Below, piece by piece: positions 9,122 through 15,176 of a stretch of 15,176 nt of DNA (the first letter of the stretch is position 1; every line of letters starts with the position of its first letter). The notes below the pieces were generated by a model that was not told where the DNA came from, did not search any database, and was given only the letters and a program-made list of their open reading frames with translations. Origin of the DNA: Mucidula mucida (lineage: Eukaryota; Basidiomycota; Agaricomycetes; Agaricales; Physalacriaceae). A program made the position numbers and the translations under genes. Location: positions 1 to 15,176 of the forward strand of contig JADNYV010000806.1 of NCBI GenBank assembly GCA_015501055.1. The letters are read 5' to 3'.

Positions 9122-11280
9122 TTAGACTCGAACAGAGTCTGACTTGATAACGTCGTCATCGACCCTCAAGTTCGACTGCTCAACAAACTCGCTGTGTCCT
9201 CTGAAACCGGCCTTGGATTCTGCTGCATGCTGTTCGATAGGGACCGGTCGGCCATTCTCATCAAGCACACCAGCCTGGTATTGCGACCACGCGCGTGTCG
9301 GAACCTTGAGCTCCATCATCATGTTGATTTCCTCCAGAGAGCGTCCTACATCAAACGTGTTAGTCCTCGTATAGCATACAACGTGAAAGTCACGCACCCA
9401 AAGTCTCAGGAATATAATAATAAACAAAGATGAACGCGATGACCGTCCCTCCTCCGTCTGCGGAGTCCTGTCAATCGAGACTCAACGCCCACGTAAGAAT
9501 TTGCTTACAGATGAAGCCAATCATAGGACCTAATCCAGCAGAGCCTTTCTCGTCGTTGTAAAGGTACGGCAACGTGAAAGTGACAGCCCATGCGGAAACC
9601 CAGAAAGCAGCAGTAGCAACGCCCATAATCTTCGTGCGGTTCTTGCCAGCCGCTAGCTCTGTTGCCACGACCCAGGCGAGCGGACCCCAAGCCAAGTTGA
9701 AGACGCTAACGGACAATGCTTCAGTCGCGTTCCTTTTTAGCACAGTGGAAAGCCCTTACAAGACGTAGATGATGATCATAGCTGCAATCACCGAATTGAC
9801 AGACTTCGACCGTTGGTCAGCAGGAATGGTTCCGAGTCCTCCGCAGATGAATAGAACTACAGCCATCCACACGGTAGTCCAAAGCAACAAAGGTCGACGG
9901 CCGACGCGATTAACTAGGAGGAAGGATACTAGGACTCCCACAACTTCAACGATGTCGGTGATCATCTGAATGACAGCATTAGTACGCCCCCCTGGGTATT
10001 TCAGAGCAACACGTACAGTGACCAAAAAGGCGTCGGTCATCCCAATTGACTCGAAAAAAACAGTTCCATAGGAGACTGAAGTGAAGGATTAGCTTGCGAC
10101 GAAACAAAAGAGGGTAAATACAACATACAAATCTAAATGTGAGGATGCAGAAACCAAGAATGCAACGAAATTATCAGATACAGGCGGATGGGAATAAATG
10201 GCAAGCGCGTACAAACTGCACCCCACCAATCTGTTGGCAGACCAAGATACCGAAGGCTCCAAAGAACTTGCGTTTCTGAACTCCAGAGAATATATCGCCC
10301 CATCGACTTTCGCCACCGCTTTCTTTCGCTTCAGCAGCCTTGGCATCCAGGATAACTTTGACCTCCGCATCAAGATCAATTTCGTCGTTACCCTTGTGTA
10401 CACGCCGAAGCGCGGCGAAAGCAGCCTCTTGACGATCCTTCGATAGCAACCACCGGGGGGATTCTGGCACGATGAAAAGACCCAAGCCGATGATCAGGCA
10501 AATCAAAAGATTGAGCGCGATTGGGAAACGGTATGAAAATGTCGATGTATAGTCCTTAGTTCCTAGTCACGCCAAAACATGAGGAGATTACCACAGATGA
10601 AAACCAACAACTCATACCTTGGGCCACACCCGCTCCGATGACTTGTCCGATGGCCAAGAACAGTTGCCAGGATGAGACCATTGTCCCACGAATTGCCGCT
10701 GGCGGGATTTCGGACAGATAGAGCGTCGTACAGTTGGACACGATGCCCACGCCGATGCCAAGAATGGCGCGTCCAACGACGAGAAGGGGGATGGAGCCGA
10801 CAAGGATCAACTGGAGAACAGCACCAATGGTAACGAGAATGATGCACGCGACCATCGCGCCTTTGCGGCCACTGGCGTCACCAATAAAGCCAGCAGATAG
10901 AGAACCGATGACTTCTCCGACTTGAACGATCGATGCGAAGAGGGATTGGTACGAGGACGAGATCGTGTACGAGCCATCTGCTTGACGTTGTCCGAAGTCG
11001 AGCTTGAACTTCTTCATAGCGAGAATTCCAGTGAAATAGGTGCTAGAGAGCCGTCAGTGAATATACAGGGACGTGCAAAATAGGTTATACCCGTCATATC
11101 TAGAATCACACGAATACATTAGTCGACGAAGATACGTAGGCACGAAGAAACGACGTACCCATAGAGAATTGCACCTAACACGAACACCAAGCAAAAGAAT
11201 GTCGCGCGGAGGTTATGTTTATGGAAGACACCCTTGCTCGCGGACGTTGTGGTGGAATTCTGGGGTGGCGCCCCGGCCAT
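9122..11280 (-). CDS. MFS sugar porter (hexose/disaccharide transporter family)
   Basis: Twelve-helix plasma-membrane sugar transporter, probably a proton symporter. Exons: 11280-11159, 11099-11091, 11042-10618, 10562-10213, 10132-10129, 10075-10017, 9965-9760, 9705-9509, 9457-9398, 9345-9122; 551 aa. Family signatures in order: LYGYDGTYFTGIL (helix 1), GDASGRKGAM (loop 2-3), VGRAILGIGVGI, EIPPAAIRG, PESPRW (218-223), QQIGGVQF (295-302), NRVGRRP (342-348), PETLGRSLEEI (474 onward), then a cytosolic tail of about 65 residues. Exons 2 (9 nt) and 5 (4 nt) are microexons required to keep the conserved YGYDG and QFIFSYG stretches in frame. The 51-nt intron 10016-9966 contains a textbook TACTAAT branch site yet is stop-free. 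The acceptor at 9458, rather than the nearer CAG at 9468, is chosen because it gives FIYGGGTVIAF without a stop. The usual Asn of QQxxGxN is Gln here; the substrate cannot be named. Confidence 0.93.
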
Positions 11281-12397
11281 TATGACAATGCGGAGAGGTG
11301 GGGTTGGGGAAAGAAGAGAACGGATGGGAACTTTGAGGGCAGAACTTTTATTTATAGGAGGCCGAGGGCTCGGTACACTCCTGTTTAGGGATATTCCACT
11401 CGATCGCATCCAATGCCATTCATGTAGCGGGGAGAATGCGTTTTCTTGAGATTCCCATAGCAGGTAGTAACAGTGTTGTAGCCCTGTAATTTATTATAAG
11501 CGAGTTGGTAGAGGTAGGAAGAAATACTTACTCTCTGAACGATTCCAGAGGTAATGGAGTTACTCGTCGTCATGCCATGCGGTGTGAACAACATTTTGCC
11601 AGAGCACGACGGACTTTGGTTCTTCCATTTACATCCGCCACTCATCCGCCCCGCTCGGACTCCGAATCCGTTCCTTGTAATCGCGCTTTCGCGTTCCCTC
11701 CGTGCCCCCAGGTCAACAAACTGCCCGAAGGGTGCTGAGCGATCGATTTCAACGCGAGCAGAGTCCAACAGCTAAAATATCAGCATATTGTTGGAATTGA
11801 GATGCGGCCTGGGCAGTCGGAACGCAACGTAACGTAGTAAGGACATGTCTGGATGGAGTCCAAGCATAACAGCAAAAACTCTGCATAGAGGCCGGCGAAG
11901 GCTAGGCAGGTGCAATGATCTAGAGAGTGCGTGAATTTCGCCCAAAGTAAACAAGCACTCGTTTGATTTCTGTATCGCCGTCGACGGTCGTGGAAGTTGA
12001 AGTCGAGGAGGAGTGAGTTCCAGTCAAATGATCGGATTCTCGGACCGGTCACCTGAACTCGAAAGCACAACTCTGTCACTTGTGTTGGCACGATACGACC
12101 TTGCTCGTTGAGTGTTAGTCGAGTGTTATCCTGTTCTCTAGTCCGATGCTTTCGCACTTTGGCCGCAATTTTCTGACATGTACACCTCATGGTGGACCGC
12201 CTTGTAACATCGAGATACATAATTAACATTGACACTGGAGAGAAAAGTTGTCATCCAGTCTGCGGGGTACGATGAAAGAAGCAAGCCGAGACGCGATCCT
12301 TGCTACAGAGATTCACCCTTCGTTTCCCACTCCTCTCGTCCTGAAGCCGACAATCAGTGGCATTTAGCTGAACGGCGTCGGGGCGATTTCATTGTTG
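11281..12397. other. Gene-poor interval between sugar porter start and COQ8-like gene end
   Basis: About 1.1 kb holding the transporter promoter on the left and the COQ8-like 3' flank on the right. Minus-strand frames at 11385-11768 and 11780-12235 are the longest (127 and 151 codons). The second opens with a GTG and has internal ATGs. Neither has a recognisable domain, signal peptide or convincing splice structure, so they are not called as genes. No tRNA, repeat or inverted repeat stands out. Confidence 0.5.
11349..11356 (-). promoter_or_regulatory. Probable TATA box of the sugar porter gene
   Basis: Minus-strand TATAAATA lies 69-76 bases upstream of the transporter ATG, a normal fungal core-promoter spacing. 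Support is motif and position only. Confidence 0.5.
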
Positions 12398-14729
12398 CTA
12401 TAAATCATACTGGCCAACGACATCGTCCCAAATACGTTTCGTATCGATGGTTGCTTCCAACCTAGCGGCCAAGAGAAACGCACCACTGAGCTTCCTATTC
12501 AAACTATACGTCTCTCGGGGCGGCGGCGTGAGTCGGTGCTGCAACATGACTGGTATTTGCGCACGAATCTCCGCCGTTATATCAGCCCAAATAGTTCTAG
12601 GTCCGAACGAAAATGGCTGGGTTGTCGTAGCCTTGAAGGGAGTAGCTAACAGCGTCATGGACTTGACATGAGCGTTGAGCATCATCTGTAGCGGTCGTCA
12701 ATATCGCTGGTGCTTTATGGTTAAGAAAAGGACCTCGTTCTCTTCCCCCGTCAGATATCCTATTTTCAAACTCCAGTCAACGCAAGCTTGCCAGTTATCC
12801 GAGGCTGCAGCTTGTAGGAGATTCAACCATCCATCCATGAACTCCTTCGAATATTCCCTCGTTGCACCAAAATCGACCAGGCCAATTCTGCGCGAGCGGG
12901 AGTCCCAAAGGAAGTTGGTCCAGTTAGGATCCGTTTGCATCATGCGAAATTGGAAGAGTTCTCTCAGGCAAAGTTCAATCACTCGAGATGCGATCTGTGG
13001 GGCACATCAAAGGGCGGAAATAAAGATAATGCGAGCAGCCAAACATCATTGCGATCAATTTGCGATAGCGCTTTTACGCTCGCTTCTCCAACGCTGACCC
13101 CGTCAATGTGTTCCATAACTAGAACACGCTCAGTGCTACCGTCCCATACCCAAGGAACCTTAAACCGTTTATCATCCTTCAAATAGGATGCGAACGTCCT
13201 GAGAAACGAGCCTTCTCTAGCATAGTCGCACTCGTCCGCAAGTTCACCTTTCATGACCTGCGATTCGGAATGAACATCTGCCAAGCGACTCAACAGAATA
13301 CGCACCGAGACAGTTCGGTCCAGGAAGAGTCCTTTGGGCAGGAGCTTTCCAGCAGTCAATAAAAACTTGATATATCCCAAGTCGGTCTCAATTGAATTGG
13401 CAATGTTTGGAAACTGAACTTTGACCGCGACCGGCAGAGCGACATGCGTCGGGGAGAGTTCAGCCTTCAGAACAGCCTGGTGAACTTGACCGATCGATGC
13501 GGCGGCAAACGGGATGCGATCGAAAGAGTCAAAGCAGGCTTCCCAGTCATTGCCCAGAGAGTCTCGCATGACTTTCTGATGCGAATACGAACGGATGAGA
13601 CACGAGAACATAAGGAAAAAGAACGACGTACCTCCATCTGAGCGTCGGGCATATAGTGCGCACTGTCTTGGACGCGTCTAAAGATTTGGTCTACTTCTGG
13701 TGGAAGAATATGCGTGTCTGTCAATGACTGTTAGCATCATTCGGCTGCTAATAGGTAGAATTGACCTTGAATACTGAGAAACTGGCCCAGCTTCAAAGCC
13801 GCGCCACGCATTTGTGACAGCTTAGATACCAGGCGCTTGATGTTTGCCTCAGTCATCATAACGGAAGATTCCGTATTCGAGCTGCTGCCTGTCCTACGAA
13901 TGATTTCAGAGGCTGCCCCGTAGCCCAAAGACGCAGCAAGGCCTTCAGAATGATTATGAGCGGTGAACAGGGAAAGAACGTGCGTGGTGTACCTCCGTAA
14001 TGGAACAGACGGCCTATTTTCGATGAAGGCACTTTGGAGGATAACAAGTTTCGGGGGACGGGAATGACACGATCGTCGGGGGATACGCGTTCGAAAATGA
14101 GCTCGGATTCATCACGTAACGAATTCGGTATAACTCTACGCGGTGCAGTTGTCGTAGTCGAGACCTCAGCGAGAGATTGAGCGACTGGTGTGATTTTCTC
14201 TTCAGGAAGAGGAGGAGGAGCAAAGGAAGTCGAAGGCGCGTTTACCATGTCCTTCGACGACCGTCAGAGTATAATGCAGTGGGTCAGGACAAGAACGTAC
14301 GGCACCCGTTGATTCATCTTCCAGCACTTCTTCATGGATCCCGGATATGTCTTCAATTGTCTTTGAGATCATTAATCAAGCAATTGTAGACCAAACTGGC
14401 CGACACACCTCAGTTCTCGCTGCCTGAGGGAAGGTTTCGATCGCGATGTTTTAACATCGCGCTCGACGCGAATTTGTGGCTTGGGCCGGTCATACAGTGT
14501 GCAGCTTCTGTCTTTTTGTTTTGTCAGTTGTAGGGAACCCTAAACACGGTGTGCTCACCGTTTTGTCATCGCTCGGTGTTCTGGCCGCCGTTGGACGCGT
14601 AGGTCGGGCCGAGCCGCGATTCAGTGCCCCACCAGTGACCTGTGCTGCTCTTATATGTGCAGCATGCGAGAGAATGTCGACAGTGGTGGACAGGACGCAG
14701 AGCCAGTTGTATGCGGGTCCTGGCGGCAT
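12398..14729 (-). CDS. COQ8/ADCK3-like (ABC1/UbiB family) mitochondrial atypical kinase
   Basis: UbiB-family ATPase needed to assemble or maintain the coenzyme Q biosynthetic complex on the matrix side of the inner membrane. Exons: 14729-14559, 14507-14496 (optional), 14423-14409, 14360-14301, 14251-13993, 13942-13766, 13717-13632, 13575-13306, 13257-13045, 12994-12734, 12685-12398; about 603 aa. Diagnostic motifs: KLGQ (KxGQ, 223-226), the Ala-rich loop AAASIGQVH (284-292), VAVKVQ (Lys312), DECDY (358-362), QTDPNWTNF (441-449) replacing the HRD loop, and VDFG (461-464). KxGQ together with the AAAS loop is what separates this clade from ordinary kinases. The body from exon 5 on is secure. The N-terminal exons are less so: MPPGPAYN...HAAHIRAAQ looks like a matching amphipathic leader, and the small following exons are all phase 0. 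A shorter model starting at the in-frame ATG 14248 is possible. Intron 13305-13258 is stop-free and 48 nt. Confidence 0.93.
14442..14461. repeat. Inverted repeat (9-bp arms, 2-base loop) in a COQ8-like intron
   Basis: CGCGATGTT and AACATCGCG are separated by TT. The repeat sits inside the proposed intron 14495-14424, between two very small exons, and could form a hairpin in the pre-mRNA. Function is unknown; it may be chance. Confidence 0.7.
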
Positions 14730-15086
14730 GCGAGGATGGCCGGAAGAGATGAACCTCGAAAAGGAAAGCCGCTTGCCTGTTTTAGCCTATCACCTCCTTC
14801 TACGCTGTTCCTGATGTTGTTACCCTCAAGAAAGACTAGCCCTCAAGTGGTTTCAAAAGTATATCGGAACGTTCGAAAGAGACCTGGACAAGGTCGCTGC
14901 ATATCATAGGTATCCCATAGGCAGTCTCGATCGCAAGCAGAATAAAATTCCGCGAGCTCGCCCGTCCGTTACTCCTAAGCTCTCCCCGAGATCGTTGTGT
15001 CTCATTCTGAATTGGAGAAATGAACCTCGTGTTTCTCTCGAGTATATATATCCAACTGCGTACACCCAACGTCTATCCTGCTCTCC
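14730..15086. other. Divergent promoter region between COQ8-like gene and the plus-strand gene
   Basis: About 360 bp between two divergent ATGs. No open frame with a recognisable motif is present. A clear TATATATA faces the plus-strand gene; no equally good element was seen facing COQ8, which fits a housekeeping TATA-less promoter. Confidence 0.5.
15043..15050 (+). promoter_or_regulatory. TATA box of the right-edge gene
   Basis: TATATATA lies about 37-44 bases upstream of the ATG at 15087, followed by a pyrimidine-rich leader (CCTGCTCTCC) just before the start codon. Both are typical of highly expressed or regulated fungal genes. Confidence 0.55.
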
Positions 15087-15176
15087 ATGGCGTTGAACGA
15101 TAACGACGCTGCACTCGTTGGCTCGTACGCGGCTACATTTTTCTTTGGTGCGCTGATGTGACCCCATATCGTCTAG
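15087..15176 (+). CDS. Probable first exon of a membrane protein, cut by window edge
   Basis: ATG at 15087 opens MALNDNDAALVGSYAATFFFG, an acidic start running into a hydrophobic segment, like the first helix of the multi-span membrane proteins of unknown function common in mushroom fungi. The frame meets TGA shortly after (15159-15161), but a GTGCGC donor at about 15148 would splice before it, so only the first exon (about 20 codons) is visible. The TATA box and pyrimidine-rich leader directly upstream support a true start. The family cannot be named; it is a weak call because so little is visible. Confidence 0.4.

Noticed and set aside
9459..9508. Nearer CAG acceptor (9468) for sugar porter intron 8
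   Set aside because: Splicing there creates a TGA at the junction; the next CAG (acceptor G at 9458) gives the conserved FIYGG sequence in frame.
11385..11768. 127-codon minus-strand open frame upstream of the sugar porter
   Set aside because: Overlaps plus-strand frames of similar length, has no motif, and covers the expected promoter of the porter.
11780..12235. 151-codon minus-strand open frame downstream of the COQ8-like gene
   Set aside because: Starts at GTG, and even from internal ATGs shows no domain, signal peptide or homology I recognise. Kept out of the gene list, but transcription data could reinstate it.
14476..14814. 112-codon plus-strand open frame
   Set aside because: Begins at GTG and is antisense to the probable COQ8-like leader exons, which show a better protein-like pattern.

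Overview
The window reads as nuclear DNA of a filamentous fungus, most likely a mushroom-type basidiomycete (Agaricomycetes). Every recognisable protein is cut by many short introns (about 45-60 bases, usually GTRNGT...YAG). Exons are often tiny, intergenic gaps are 0.3-1.3 kb, and the protein styles (HX13H ferric reductase, COQ8, fungal sugar porter) are fungal. No bacterial-type operon, phage, CRISPR, tRNA or rRNA signal was found. Exon models were built by hand by joining reading frames at GT-AG boundaries so that family motifs stay continuous.

Layout, left to right. (1) 1-1774, plus: 3' two thirds of an alternative (type II, rotenone-insensitive) NADH:ubiquinone dehydrogenase, with two apparent 1-base deletions in its first visible exon. 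(2) 1954-2453: a head-to-tail duplication of about 255/245 bp, one copy of which contains the last codons of the next gene. (3) 2397-4720, minus: complete 14-exon secreted type-B carboxylesterase/lipase, 547 aa. (4) 4721-5975: gene-poor. (5) 5976-8135, minus: complete 7-exon ferric-chelate reductase, 622 aa. (6) 8136-9121: gene-poor. (7) 9122-11280, minus: complete 10-exon MFS sugar porter, 551 aa, with a 4-nt and a 9-nt microexon. (8) 11281-12397: gene-poor. (9) 12398-14729, minus: COQ8/ADCK3-like mitochondrial atypical kinase, about 603 aa. (10) 15087-15176, plus: probable first exon of a membrane protein, behind a clear TATA box and divergent from COQ8.

The genes do not form an obvious cluster. 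NDE passes electrons from NADH to ubiquinone and COQ8 supports ubiquinone synthesis, so both serve the mitochondrial quinone pool, but they are about 11 kb apart with unrelated genes between. The esterase, ferric reductase and sugar porter are all cell-surface or secreted nutrient-acquisition functions. I see no new biological system here. The points worth a second look are the microexons, the recent duplication covering a gene's 3' end, the frameshifted dehydrogenase exon, and several stop-free introns whose length is a multiple of three.
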